In this document: one piece after another, positions 1 to 8,605 of the stretch
How positions within the stretch are numbered: position 1 is the stretch's first letter
Layout of the letters: each line of letters starts with the position of its first letter
Assembly (NCBI GenBank): GCA_015665315.1
Contig: JADFAK010000005.1
Location: 1 to 64,000 of the forward strand
Length of the DNA: 64,000 bases
Direction: 5' to 3'
From: Flavobacteriales bacterium
Lineage (GTDB): Bacteria; Bacteroidota; Bacteroidia; Flavobacteriales_D; Sanyastnellaceae
Position numbers and translations under genes: made by a program
The notes under the pieces: model-generated
The model's input: only the letters and a program-made list of their open reading frames with translations
Told to the model about the DNA's origin: nothing
The model's database searches: none

Positions 1-133
1 GCATAATAAGAGCCGTATGAACTGCGAAGCAATCACGAATACCATAAAGATATAAACAGAAATGAGTAATTGAGAGGTTCACGTACGGTTCTGTGAGAGG
101 TTTAGGGGTGAGATTCCCCTTTACCTACTCGAC
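1..133 (+). mobile_element. 3' end of a group II intron (domains V and VI)
   Basis: The left edge carries the end of a group II intron on the + strand. GAGCCGTA at 10-17 and TACGGTTC at 84-91 form the conserved lower stem of domain V, with the catalytic AGC triad at 11-13. A second hairpin (about 99-125, GGGG/CCCC stem) is domain VI, and the intron end reads CCTACTCGAC, finishing near 133. The A at 127 lies in the usual branch-point position, 7 nt from the 3' end. The domain V apical loop seems enlarged: about 82 nt instead of the usual 34. The reverse transcriptase/maturase and 5' end would lie left of the window. The intron sits directly after the end of the ABC-3C operon, in the opposite orientation. 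Confidence 0.82.
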
Positions 134-146
134 TGGCAGCTGGTGT
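134..146 (+). repeat. Left member of imperfect inverted repeat bracketing the ABC-3C operon
   Basis: TGGCAGCTGGTGT lies between the intron end and the stop codon of the ABC ATPase. The other-strand sequence at 3878-3890 is TGGCAGCAAGTGT, an 11/13 match, so the pair frames the three-gene operon almost exactly. Function is not known. Confidence 0.45.
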
Positions 147-147
147 T

Positions 148-2166
148 TTATAATTCATCTATTTTTTTAATCCAATCAATCGGAATCAATCCTTTTTCAC
201 CTATCCACTCATCTACTTTATGAATGTTGTCGATTCCCTGCCAAGTCAGTTCAGGAGCATGTTCTACTATGATTATTTGTAATTTATTTTTAGTTCTTAC
301 CATACTATTTGCCGCTGCCTTAAAAATTTTTCTTGTTTGTGTTAAATCATCTGATTGTGATTCAAATTCAGCAAATGTTTTTATTCCCTCTATCCCTTTA
401 GGGACATCCTTTGGGAAATAAACTTGACTCGGTTGGTCAATCAAAATAAAGGATGGAACGAAATTATGTTTCAAGGATAAAAAATGTTCGTGTAATGCAA
501 ACATAACAGAAAGATGATATCCCATCCAGTTAGCGCCACTACCAACTTCCCACAAGTAGTCAGAACGACTAGAATTTGGAGAAGCAATTTTTAGAGTGAG
601 GTTTGAAATGTCAAGTTCCACGCTATCATTTTTTCTGTCAATGTCAAGCAATGAAACATAATGTGAAATAAGCACCGAAATTCTTTTCAAAATATTTTGT
701 TGGCTGTGCTTTGCTTTAATTTCTTGAAGTTTTGCGTTTCTTTCTTTTATCTGTTCTTGCAGTTCTTTAATCTTTAAATCAATAGTGCTGTCAATTTGGG
801 TGGAGATAACATTCTCTAATGCTTGTTCAAGCCGCCCAATAAACTTATAGAGTTCTTCAATAGTTTGGCGTTTATTGTTTTCTTCTGATGACTTTTTGTA
901 AATTTCTCTAAGAATGTCTCTATTGTCATTCAACTTAGATTCTAACTCCCGAACTTCTATTCGTATGTCAGCAATTTCTTTATCAAGGTTTACGTCTTTT
1001 GTATTTACTGCTTGAGAAATTGCTTCTAAATTTTTACTGTAACCTTCTAACGATTCAAGTTGTTTTTGGGCGGTTTCATTTTTTGATTCGCAAAATGGGC
1101 AAAATTCATGGTTGATTTTTTCTTTAAACCAACTTATAGGCTCTAACCTTTTTTGCTGCGTTACAACAGTTTCTTTATATTGCGATGTTGATGTGTTTAA
1201 ACTTTGAAGTTTAGTCAATCTCATTTTTCGAATTGCAATTTCGCTTTGTAAGATTCTTTCTTGTGTGTTTAGTTCTGATTGAAGTTGAACATCTTTTTCG
1301 CTTGTGCCTGATTGATAAGCAGGAATAGGATTTTCATTGAAATTTGTAACAACTAAATTCAAGTGAAATAAATACTGTTCTGAATCAAAATTTTGACTGT
1401 CTTTGGGTATATTTTTCAGAAGGCCTAATTGGATTGACCTGGTATATAAAGATTTTAAATTGTTTAACCAAGAATCAACAGCTTGTTTTTTTGTAGCTAA
1501 TTCAAGTTGAATCTTTTTGAGTGCCGCCTCTAGTTCTTTAATTTCTCTTTCAATGTTTAATGCCTCGTTTGTGATTGCACCAATTATTAACGGAAAAATT
1601 GTTTTCAATTTTTGCTGATGTTCAAATGTATCTGCTTTGTAAAACAGGGCATAAGGATTGGCTACAATGTGTTGTGGTTGAAACTGAAATGCACTTGTAT
1701 CTCTGAAACTTGCAGCACCTCCAAAATTGTTTTTGGGATTATCCAAATCAAACCTTTCTGTTGAAAGTCCCGAAAGTTGATTTAATCTGTTTATTACATG
1801 TTCACGAGTTGTTTGGTGATTTTCAGCATTTGTGATTTTATCAAGGTCAATAGGTTCGGATTGCTCAACCATTATCATTTTATCAGTTGAAATTTTGTCA
1901 CCAGGTTCTTTTCTTAAAATCAAAATTTCTGTTTTCTCGACAACAACATGAACACCGAACCAATCAGTTAGGTCTCTGATAACACCAACTGGAATTGAAC
2001 ATTTTCCACTTCCAAGGCAATAATCTATAATGTGAACTAGCGCAGATTTTCCTTTATGACTTTCTCCAGTAATTACATTGACCTTATCAAGTTCGAAAAG
2101 CACAACTCTTTTTTCTTTGCTCTTGTCTTTTGGATAAAGGACAATATTTTTGATTTTGAGTTTCAT
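148..2166 (-). CDS. ABC-3C system ATPase, DUF3732 family
   Basis: A 672-residue SMC/Rad50-like ABC ATPase, by family the sensor/motor of an ABC-three-component conflict system. Visible parts are Walker A GESHKGKSA at 34-42, long coiled-coil segments at about 200-350 and 365-490, an ABC signature-like VGSGANW near 541, Walker B FILIDQP at 573-579 and an H-loop IIIVEHAP near 631. A CPFC pair (356-359) sits where the two coiled-coil arms meet, as in the Rad50 zinc hook. The start is taken at the Met of MKLKIKN, one base after the stop of the upstream middle component; a longer frame begins at 2220 but would only overlap that gene. It is the last gene of the operon. It and its partners are AT-richer than the rest of the window, which suggests horizontal gain. 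Confidence 0.85.
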   Translation of the reverse strand: MKLKIKNIVLYPKDKSKEKRVVLFELDKVNVITGESHKGKSALVHIIDYCLGSGKCSIPVGVIRDLTDWFGVHVVVEKTEILILRKEPGDKISTDKMIMVEQSEPIDLDKITNAENHQTTREHVINRLNQLSGLSTERFDLDNPKNNFGGAASFRDTSAFQFQPQHIVANPYALFYKADTFEHQQKLKTIFPLIIGAITNEALNIEREIKELEAALKKIQLELATKKQAVDSWLNNLKSLYTRSIQLGLLKNIPKDSQNFDSEQYLFHLNLVVTNFNENPIPAYQSGTSEKDVQLQSELNTQERILQSEIAIRKMRLTKLQSLNTSTSQYKETVVTQQKRLEPISWFKEKINHEFCPFCESKNETAQKQLESLEGYSKNLEAISQAVNTKDVNLDKEIADIRIEVRELESKLNDNRDILREIYKKSSEENNKRQTIEELYKFIGRLEQALENVISTQIDSTIDLKIKELQEQIKERNAKLQEIKAKHSQQNILKRISVLISHYVSLLDIDRKNDSVELDISNLTLKIASPNSSRSDYLWEVGSGANWMGYHLSVMFALHEHFLSLKHNFVPSFILIDQPSQVYFPKDVPKGIEGIKTFAEFESQSDDLTQTRKIFKAAANSMVRTKNKLQIIIVEHAPELTWQGIDNIHKVDEWIGEKGLIPIDWIKKIDEL

Positions 2167-2167
2167 G

Positions 2168-2650
2168 TTAGAATTTAATTTTGAGATTGATGCAGATTTG
2201 TTCAAATGGCAGAGAAGCAAACCAAAACCCTAATCTATCAGCACCACGAATTATGGATTTAATTTCTTTATTGTATTGTTGCTTTTGAACTTTGGTGTCT
2301 ATTGGTAAAATCTCGTTCAACTCTTTACTGTAAGTCAAAATTTTGGATTGATAAGCAAGGTTTAAAGATTTGAACGTTTGTTCTGCCATACTTTCCATTC
2401 TCTTTTGTAAACCTGCTGGCAACCCTCTATATTCATTGGTTAGTTTAAAGAAACCGCCTTTGAAATTTCGTTTTACTATTTGCTCTAAAGTTTGCTCGTG
2501 AAACAAAAGTGGCAACACTGGCATTGCTAATGCCAAACTCGGACCTTTCAATCCTTTTTGTTCTTTCAAATAACTGTTCGTGAATTCGTGCAACGCTAAT
2601 GCACCAATTCCAATGTTTTGAATTATATCGTGTTCAATTAATCTGCTCAT
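2168..2650 (-). CDS. ABC-3C system middle component
   Basis: A 160-residue, mostly helical protein in the position and with the general pattern of the middle component of ABC-three-component systems: N-terminal NIGIGALALHEFTNSY, a central PVLPLLFHEQTL segment and a C-terminal GADRLGFWFA motif before the last helix. No enzymatic motif is visible. In this family the middle component is thought to connect the ABC ATPase to the effector. It overlaps the upstream effector gene by 4 bp (ATGA) and is followed after one base by the ATPase start, so the three genes are almost certainly translated from one mRNA. Family assignment rests on motif pattern and context. Confidence 0.75.
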   Translation of the reverse strand: MSRLIEHDIIQNIGIGALALHEFTNSYLKEQKGLKGPSLALAMPVLPLLFHEQTLEQIVKRNFKGGFFKLTNEYRGLPAGLQKRMESMAEQTFKSLNLAYQSKILTYSKELNEILPIDTKVQKQQYNKEIKSIIRGADRLGFWFASLPFEQICINLKIKF

Positions 2651-3831
2651 GTTTTAGGGAAATGTTTGTCCCAATCTGGATGCCAACCGATTTCGGGTAT
2701 GTCAGCTAATCGGTGAAATGTTCCTTTTGTTAAATAAGAATTTGTGGCAAACCCCTTTAAAGGTGCAATATATCCGCTGATTGTAGAATCATAAATTTCA
2801 AAAGCTAATTCGGCCATTTCTGCATCATTCATTACTATCTTTAGAAGTGTTCGTTTACGTCTAAAAGCTTCTTTCCATCTTTCACGACATCCTTCATCCA
2901 TTTCATTCAAATCTTCTCTATCAATATCCCCCATTAATGTTAGTCGTGTTCTTTCAGATTCAGAGCAAAGGAAATCATCTATTGCATCAAGTAAAATTTC
3001 GTTTTTATCGGGATGCTCAATTAATTCCATTTGTTTTACAAAAATCCTATCGGTTACTTTTTCCCTATCAATTTCAGTTATAGTGCTTTTCACCAAACGC
3101 TTAACATTGAAAACTATCCTGTCGTTTGTTTCCTTGTTTACTGCTTTGGTGAATCGGTTATTGAAGTCAGACTTTTTGATTATCGGAGCATGTCCTTTTT
3201 CAAGCTGCTTTAAAATGGATTCATTAAACCAACCTCTTAAAGATTCAATTACATTATCCTTTATATTTTCCGTCAAAGAAAGTGCTTCTGCAATTTCATT
3301 GGTTCTTGTTTGAATTGTATTTTCCTCAATTACTGTTATTCGGGGAATTAGCTGCTTTAAGATTTCCTCTTCTGCAATAACTGCCTCAATTATTTTTTTT
3401 ATACCTGCTGGCGGCTTTGCCGCAGCAGTTTTAAGAAGTAAAATTGCTGCAGCAATTTGTTCTTCTTTTTTTGCTGCTGCTATTTTCTTTATTAGTGAAT
3501 CATTGTCAAGTTTTTTATTGGTTACACAAACAAGTTTTGTTGTTTCAATTTTCAGTGTTCCATTTTTAATTTCTTTAGTCCAAATCATCAAAGTATTCCA
3601 AAGGTCTTTACTTCGGTCTTTGAAGGGTTGTCCATTTGTTTGGATGCTACTTTTGTCTTGCTCTCTGTAAACAACATTTCCTTTTTCATCAATGGTCGCA
3701 ACATCATCAACTAATTCAATTGAAACAGCTTCTTTGCTTTTGCAAGAACAAAGCAATACTAAAGCTCTGTCAGGTTGGAATAAGTAACCTGCCATTTGTC
3801 CTGTTGCTGTATGTGTAGTTTCAATTGTCAA
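2647..3831 (-). CDS. ABC-3C effector with nuclease-like N-terminus
   Basis: First gene of the operon, 394 residues. The N-terminus has GYLFQ (15-19), then IELVDDV (38-44) and REQDK (56-60). This matches the spacing of the E..DDV...QxK pattern of PD-(D/E)xK-like nuclease domains of the DUF4297/Cap4 type, so the effector is probably a DNA endonuclease. The remaining ~300 residues are helical and should hold the ABC-3C C-terminal domain that contacts the other components. The start codon is TTG: an in-frame TAG lies just upstream, and the next Met (residue 13) would cut the conserved N-terminus. Whether the nuclease site is complete cannot be settled by eye. Confidence 0.65.
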   Translation of the reverse strand: MTIETTHTATGQMAGYLFQPDRALVLLCSCKSKEAVSIELVDDVATIDEKGNVVYREQDKSSIQTNGQPFKDRSKDLWNTLMIWTKEIKNGTLKIETTKLVCVTNKKLDNDSLIKKIAAAKKEEQIAAAILLLKTAAAKPPAGIKKIIEAVIAEEEILKQLIPRITVIEENTIQTRTNEIAEALSLTENIKDNVIESLRGWFNESILKQLEKGHAPIIKKSDFNNRFTKAVNKETNDRIVFNVKRLVKSTITEIDREKVTDRIFVKQMELIEHPDKNEILLDAIDDFLCSESERTRLTLMGDIDREDLNEMDEGCRERWKEAFRRKRTLLKIVMNDAEMAELAFEIYDSTISGYIAPLKGFATNSYLTKGTFHRLADIPEIGWHPDWDKHFPKT

Positions 3832-4250
3832 TGTCTATCAATTTTTATATGGTTTTGTTCCTCCGCATCGTCTTGTTACACTTGCTGCCAACAACCCGCT
3901 ATATTCAATTGCACTTCATCGGCCAATATAAGTATTACACATATCCAGCTTGTTGTCGCCGACTAAGCTAATGAAAATATTTTGCCATTTTACACGTCTG
4001 AACAGGGCATTGGTGCATTCTAGTTCAGTAGAGTAGTTTTTTTTCTATTACACATATATCGCCAGATATCAAGCTTCTTTTGCTCCTAAAGGATTATTAG
4101 CCGACTATTATTCCTGTACGGATCATCAACCTTCTTGAATCCCCAAAAAACGAATTCTCCCAAACCCCCAACGCATCCTAGTTCCTCCCATTAAAACCTG
4201 TCTATTGGTCGCAATTTTAAGCCATTGATTCACCAAACATCCAATGTCTT
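3832..4250. other. 419-bp gap between defence operon and VIT/VWA gene
   Basis: No convincing ORF. It holds the right-hand inverted repeat (3878-3890) close to the effector start. It presumably also holds the operon promoter on the minus strand and the promoter of the rightward VIT/VWA gene, but no clear TAnnTTTG element was found for either. Base composition changes from AT-rich to more balanced across this gap, consistent with an island boundary. Confidence 0.5.
3878..3890 (-). repeat. Right member of imperfect inverted repeat bracketing the ABC-3C operon
   Basis: The minus strand reads TGGCAGCAAGTGT, matching 134-146 at 11 of 13 positions in inverted orientation. It lies about 47 bp upstream of the effector start codon. 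Confidence 0.45.
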
Positions 4251-6383
4251 ATGTTACGATCTACAGCATCCATCTTAGTTTTTATCCTCATCGGGTTCCT
4301 AAGCACCCAAGCCCAAGACCAATCCGAAAGCCCTTATTTCTTAATGCCTACCGAAGAGTCGGTGGACTTGTTTCCGCTGCGGAGTAATCATGTTACGGCT
4401 AGTATTTCCGGACCTATATCCGATGTTACGGTGACGCAGGTGTATGGCAACGAGGGGGACCAACCTATCGAGGCGATTTATGTGTTTCCGGCTTCTACGC
4501 GGGCTGCTGTGTACTACATGGAAATGCACGTGGGCAATCGAATTATCAAGGCCGAAATTCAGAAGAAACAGGAGGCGCGCAAGATGTATGAAGAGGCCAA
4601 AGAGGAGGGGAAGCGTGCCAGTCTGCTGGAGGAGCACCGACCGAATGTCTTCCAAATGAATGTCGCCAATATCCTTCCCGGTGAGGAGATCAAGGTTGTT
4701 ATGAAATACACCGAGTTTATGTTGCCGCAGGATCAACTATATACATTTGTGTATCCTACTGTGGTCGGACCGCGCTATACTGGGGAGAAGGCCGCTAGCT
4801 TTGCCGCTCAGCCATATACGAAGTCTGGCGTGATGCCTGCTTATACCTATGGAATCGATGTGAGTCTGCACATGCCCGTTCCTGTCCAACACGTGAGCTC
4901 CAAGTCGCACAAGGTGACCACGGGGCAATCGACGTCCAAAGATTATTCAATTAGCCTCAAGCCCGAGGAACGCTTTGCCGGTAACCGGGATTTTATATTG
5001 GAATACAGCTTGGCGGGTGGAGCGGTGGCTTCGGGAGCCATGACCTATGAACGCGATGGCGAGAAGTTCTTTTTGTGCCAAATCGAAGGTCCGCAATTGC
5101 AGGAGTCGTCGAAAATCGTCCCGCGCGAGTATATTTTCATTGTCGATATTTCGGGCTCCATGCAGGGCTATCCGCTTAGTGTATCGAAAAAACTGCTTAC
5201 CGATTTATTGTCTGGCCTCAACGCCACCGACAAGTTCAACGTGCATTTCTTCGCCGGCTCTTCCTGGAAATTGAGTGACAAATCGATCGAGGTGAACGCT
5301 TTTAATATCCAATACGCCTTGCAAAAGATTGACGAACTAAGTGGAGGAGGGGGCACCAATATGTTGGGCGCCATCCAGACTGCCATGTCCGATAAAAAAG
5401 CGCGTGGATTCTCGAGATCTTTTATCATAGTTACCGATGGATATGTATCTGTCGAGAAAGAGGCATTCGATTATATAGAAAATAATCTGGGCAAGGCCAA
5501 TTTCTTCGCTTTTGGCATAGGCAGCAGCGTGAACCGTGAATTGATCGAGGGTTTGGCCCATATCGGACGGGGAAAACCATATATCGCTACCGATGAGAGC
5601 GATGCGCATGCTGTGGCGGGCAAGCTCAAGGAGTATATCCAGTATCCCATGATGACCGACATAAAAATCGATGCCCATAACGCCGATCTCTACGACGTAA
5701 TGCCCAAAAACATTCCCGATCTCATGGCTGGCCGACCGATCTATTTCTTTGGCAAATACGAGGGAAACGAAGTACCCACATTTGAGATCACAGGAACCCA
5801 GGGAAAGTCCGATTTTGAGTCGAAAGTAACGCCTTCTAGTTCGCGTACAGGCGCTGCATTGCCCTACCTGTGGGCCCGCGAGACGATCAAGATGATGGAT
5901 GACTACGGTCTGGTCAATCGCCGTGGAAATACCGAGGAGCGCATCACAGAGCTCGGTTTGAAGTACAACTTGCTCACCAAATACACCAGTTTCGTCGCGG
6001 TCGATCATGAAGTGGTCACCGATGGGAAGTCGAAAAAGGTGAATCAGCCATTGCCGCTGCCTTTGCACGTGTCAAATAACGCCATTGGCTTCGAAATTGA
6101 GCTCACCGATTTGTGTTGGGAAGGCTGCAAAATGACCTACGATATTACCGTCGAAATGGATGATCCTACCAAGGCCCTGGCTGTTGAATACGCCATCGAA
6201 GCAATCCTCCTGCGTTCTCCTGAATTGGCCCGCCAGCTTACAGTGGGGGAATACACCTTAAAATTTGGCAACGCGACAAGCGCAAATGAGTCATGGCTTC
6301 GCGAAATCTTAACTCAGCTCGTGGCACTTGGAATGTTGAAAGAAAATGACTTGCTCACTATCCGTGTCAAGTTGTTGCAATAA
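4251..6383 (+). CDS. VIT and VWA domain exported protein
   Basis: A 710-residue protein like the inter-alpha-trypsin inhibitor heavy-chain family. It starts with a signal peptide (MLRSTASILVFILIGFLSTQAQ). A VIT domain follows (about 30-165, with the typical YVFPASTRAAVYYMEM and EEHRPNVFQMNVANILPGE segments), then a VWA domain from about 290 to 460. The metal-site motif DISGS is near 298, GGGGTN supplies the second loop and VTDG is near 395, so the MIDAS looks complete and should bind a divalent ion. The C-terminal ~200 residues have no recognised domain and no sorting signal. Probably a periplasmic or surface adhesion/scaffold protein. The gene contains one copy of the dispersed 16-bp repeat near its 3' end, and a lipoprotein gene follows in the same direction. 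Confidence 0.85.
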   Translation: MLRSTASILVFILIGFLSTQAQDQSESPYFLMPTEESVDLFPLRSNHVTASISGPISDVTVTQVYGNEGDQPIEAIYVFPASTRAAVYYMEMHVGNRIIKAEIQKKQEARKMYEEAKEEGKRASLLEEHRPNVFQMNVANILPGEEIKVVMKYTEFMLPQDQLYTFVYPTVVGPRYTGEKAASFAAQPYTKSGVMPAYTYGIDVSLHMPVPVQHVSSKSHKVTTGQSTSKDYSISLKPEERFAGNRDFILEYSLAGGAVASGAMTYERDGEKFFLCQIEGPQLQESSKIVPREYIFIVDISGSMQGYPLSVSKKLLTDLLSGLNATDKFNVHFFAGSSWKLSDKSIEVNAFNIQYALQKIDELSGGGGTNMLGAIQTAMSDKKARGFSRSFIIVTDGYVSVEKEAFDYIENNLGKANFFAFGIGSSVNRELIEGLAHIGRGKPYIATDESDAHAVAGKLKEYIQYPMMTDIKIDAHNADLYDVMPKNIPDLMAGRPIYFFGKYEGNEVPTFEITGTQGKSDFESKVTPSSSRTGAALPYLWARETIKMMDDYGLVNRRGNTEERITELGLKYNLLTKYTSFVAVDHEVVTDGKSKKVNQPLPLPLHVSNNAIGFEIELTDLCWEGCKMTYDITVEMDDPTKALAVEYAIEAILLRSPELARQLTVGEYTLKFGNATSANESWLREILTQLVALGMLKENDLLTIRVKLLQ
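6273..6288 (+). repeat. Dispersed 16-bp repeat, copy 1
   Basis: Exact GCGACAAGCGCAAATG inside the VIT/VWA gene, read there as residues A-T-S-A-N. It is in converging orientation with copy 2, about 200 bp to the right. Confidence 0.85.
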
Positions 6384-6447
6384 TCACGTTTGGGCAGATC
6401 GCTTCACGGTTCAGTTGCTGGTCTGCCCTTACTTTAAACGACCCACC

Positions 6448-7428
6448 ATGCAAAAACAGATCATACTTTTCCTCATTACCTGTATCAGCATTTGCGCTTG
6501 TCGCGAGCCCGCCCAAGAAAACCCGACCAACAACGTGCCTGGGAACAAAATTGTCTTCCTCATGGGGCATGACAAAGGGGATTCCAGCTACTTCGAATAT
6601 GCCGAAGAATACTACAGAACCAGCGATTCGACGGCGGGATTCGAAGTGGTCAAACATTGCCGAACGATCGAAGACGTGATCAATTTCATCAACGAAAGCG
6701 ACACCACTTACAGCTCGATAGACATCGTGGCGCACGGGAATTCGGCGACGGGATTGAACTTGTATTTATCCGAGGGCGGACATAAAGCAACCCCCAAAAG
6801 AATGGTGCAAGAAGTGATTTTGAGAGACTTGCCGCGATTGAACGCCGGGGTAGTGGATAGCACCTCGTCGATACGAATTTGGAGTTGTGGCATTGGGAGC
6901 AATCCGTTGATAACCTATAGCTTGCCCATGATTTTTAAAACTGAGGACGGCGAACAAGCCAAGGTCGAATGCAGCGAGCACTTTGTGGTATACAAGCCCA
7001 ATTCTGAAGGCAAAATCGAGCGTTATGCCGCCGCCTACTATCCCTACCAATACCGCAGAGGGCAGAAACCGGCCACCAGCATCATTGCGCAAGACATGAA
7101 GAAGCGCTTTCCCGATGTGGATATCGACTGGTCGGCGGCTATGACGGATGAGGAGAATTTCATCGATTACCACCTGCCCATAAGTTTCACCCGCAGCTAC
7201 GAGAAAAAAGACGATAGACCGGACCTTGGTGAAGAGCCTCAGCGATTGGCCTACGTGCAAGCCCAGCCCGAAATCACCGAACAACTTGACGAAATCGACA
7301 TGGATTACGACGACTTTTCATGGTCGGTCACCAAGCGCAAAGAGCTGCAGGCCGACGGCACCTATGCTTACTCGGTGAAGGCAATTGGCATGACGACCCT
7401 GTTGTGTTTCCTGGATCTCGCGGACTAG
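6448..7428 (+). CDS. Lipoprotein with possible caspase-like His/Cys dyad
   Basis: A 326-residue predicted lipoprotein: MQKQIILFLITCISICAC ends in a lipobox-like cysteine, followed by a linker. A longer open frame starts at 6346 but would overlap the previous gene; the Met at 6448 begins the signal peptide. The mature part has IDIVAHGNS with His96 and IRIWSCGIG with Cys147, each after a hydrophobic beta-strand. This spacing and hydrophobicity resemble clan CD (caspase-like, CHAT/DUF4347) peptidase folds, where such a His and Cys form the catalytic dyad. The assignment is tentative. The C-terminal half (about 200-326) is not recognised. It follows the VIT/VWA gene by 64 bp and may be co-transcribed. 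Confidence 0.6.
   Translation: MQKQIILFLITCISICACREPAQENPTNNVPGNKIVFLMGHDKGDSSYFEYAEEYYRTSDSTAGFEVVKHCRTIEDVINFINESDTTYSSIDIVAHGNSATGLNLYLSEGGHKATPKRMVQEVILRDLPRLNAGVVDSTSSIRIWSCGIGSNPLITYSLPMIFKTEDGEQAKVECSEHFVVYKPNSEGKIERYAAAYYPYQYRRGQKPATSIIAQDMKKRFPDVDIDWSAAMTDEENFIDYHLPISFTRSYEKKDDRPDLGEEPQRLAYVQAQPEITEQLDEIDMDYDDFSWSVTKRKELQADGTYAYSVKAIGMTTLLCFLDLAD
6489..6504 (-). repeat. Dispersed 16-bp repeat, copy 2 (inverted)
   Basis: Exact reverse complement of the word in copy 1. It overlaps the lipobox codons of the lipoprotein gene (peptide I-C-A-C-R), a different peptide from copy 1. Confidence 0.85.
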
Positions 7429-7495
7429 TGCAGTCCTTCGGAGGATGTTATTCTTTTAAGATGAACCTTTCGATGACCAAGGTGTACTTGCACGC

Positions 7496-8536
7496 ATGAA
7501 ACCTATTTTATCCAGTATCCTCACGCTCGCTTTTGCAATCAATTTCCAAACTTCAAATGCGCAGCCAGAGGGAATGACGTTCTTTTCGGAGATCATATAT
7601 CATTCGTATCACAACGGTCGACAGCTAATTGTTTTTGACAATACTTCCATGTATGATCGCGAGATGGAGAAATACCATGCGATGAGTCAGCCACCTCGTT
7701 GGTTGTGGGATAGGCCTATGTGCAACGAGTATTTTGTGCGCGATACGACAGGTGCAATTATTGCTTCCTACAATTCATCCCGAGACTGGACGTCGGTAAA
7801 AAATATGCTGGTAAAATATCCTACTATCGAAAGCGAACACAAGGGGAACTTGTACGACTTTAAATATCCCGAAAACAAGCCGGTGCATTACACGGTTTAC
7901 AGTTGTTCGGTGCAGGACTACGAGCGGCAAGACACTTCGATCACCCTGCACATTCGCAGCGGATTGATTGACACGCTTGGTAATTTGGTCCTACCCATAG
8001 AATTCCAAGAAATCCAGCGCCACGCGGATCATCTCTTGCTTAAGAAGGAGGGTAAATGGGGACTTTTTGACTCGGGTTATAAAGAGGTGCTTCCGTTCAA
8101 ATATGATGGTCAGCGCATCGAGAAAGAATTCATTTATTTCCAGGACTCACTGTGGTACGCCTTGGCCTACGACTTGAAAAACAAGAGATCCATCGATCTT
8201 CGTGATTATGAGCTTTCGACCTTCGATGACAAGCGCGGCTATTTGTCGGTCAAAAAAGAAAACGGATGGGGCTTGATGGACATTAGAACAGGTAAGATGC
8301 TCGTTCCCGCGAAGTTTGATCGCATAGTCACCTACCATCACTATTCCGACTGGAGGTATTTCGAACGCGGAATCGTACGCGTCCTCAAAGACGGCAAGTA
8401 CGGATTGGAGTCAATCTACCAAGGAAGCATTTTGCCTTGCATCTACGACGAAATCTACCAACCACAAGATGCGGAGCCGGGGTATGTCAAAGTAAAAGTC
8501 GATGGGGTGATTTCGCAGGTGAAGGTTAGGGGGTGA
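7496..8536 (+). CDS. WG-repeat exported protein
   Basis: A 346-residue protein with a signal peptide (MKPILSSILTLAFAINFQTSNAQ). The C-terminal half carries WG repeats: KWGLFDSGYKEVLPFKYD near 185, GWGLMDIRTGKMLVPAKFD near 257 and KYGLESIYQGSILPCIYDEI near 300. These repeats form a beta-rich fold of unknown ligand, common in Bacteroidota exported proteins. The N-terminal part (about 25-160) is not recognised. It is the last of three rightward genes for exported proteins; the next gene is convergent. Confidence 0.78.
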   Translation: MKPILSSILTLAFAINFQTSNAQPEGMTFFSEIIYHSYHNGRQLIVFDNTSMYDREMEKYHAMSQPPRWLWDRPMCNEYFVRDTTGAIIASYNSSRDWTSVKNMLVKYPTIESEHKGNLYDFKYPENKPVHYTVYSCSVQDYERQDTSITLHIRSGLIDTLGNLVLPIEFQEIQRHADHLLLKKEGKWGLFDSGYKEVLPFKYDGQRIEKEFIYFQDSLWYALAYDLKNKRSIDLRDYELSTFDDKRGYLSVKKENGWGLMDIRTGKMLVPAKFDRIVTYHHYSDWRYFERGIVRVLKDGKYGLESIYQGSILPCIYDEIYQPQDAEPGYVKVKVDGVISQVKVRG

Positions 8537-8605
8537 GGAATTTGTGTGTATCGTTGTCCAATTATACTTCTTTGGACAGGTACATTGATTACATACGTAG
8601 CATGT

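Noticed and set aside
3870-3970. Possible integron attC-like site with GCCAACAA and TTGTTG arms
   Set aside because: The arms pair poorly, the RYYYAAC/GTTRRRY core boxes do not fit, and no integrase is in the window.
5337-6068. 243-codon open frame on the minus strand
   Set aside because: It is entirely antisense to the VIT/VWA gene, whose domains and signal peptide are clear; the reverse frame shows no recognisable protein.
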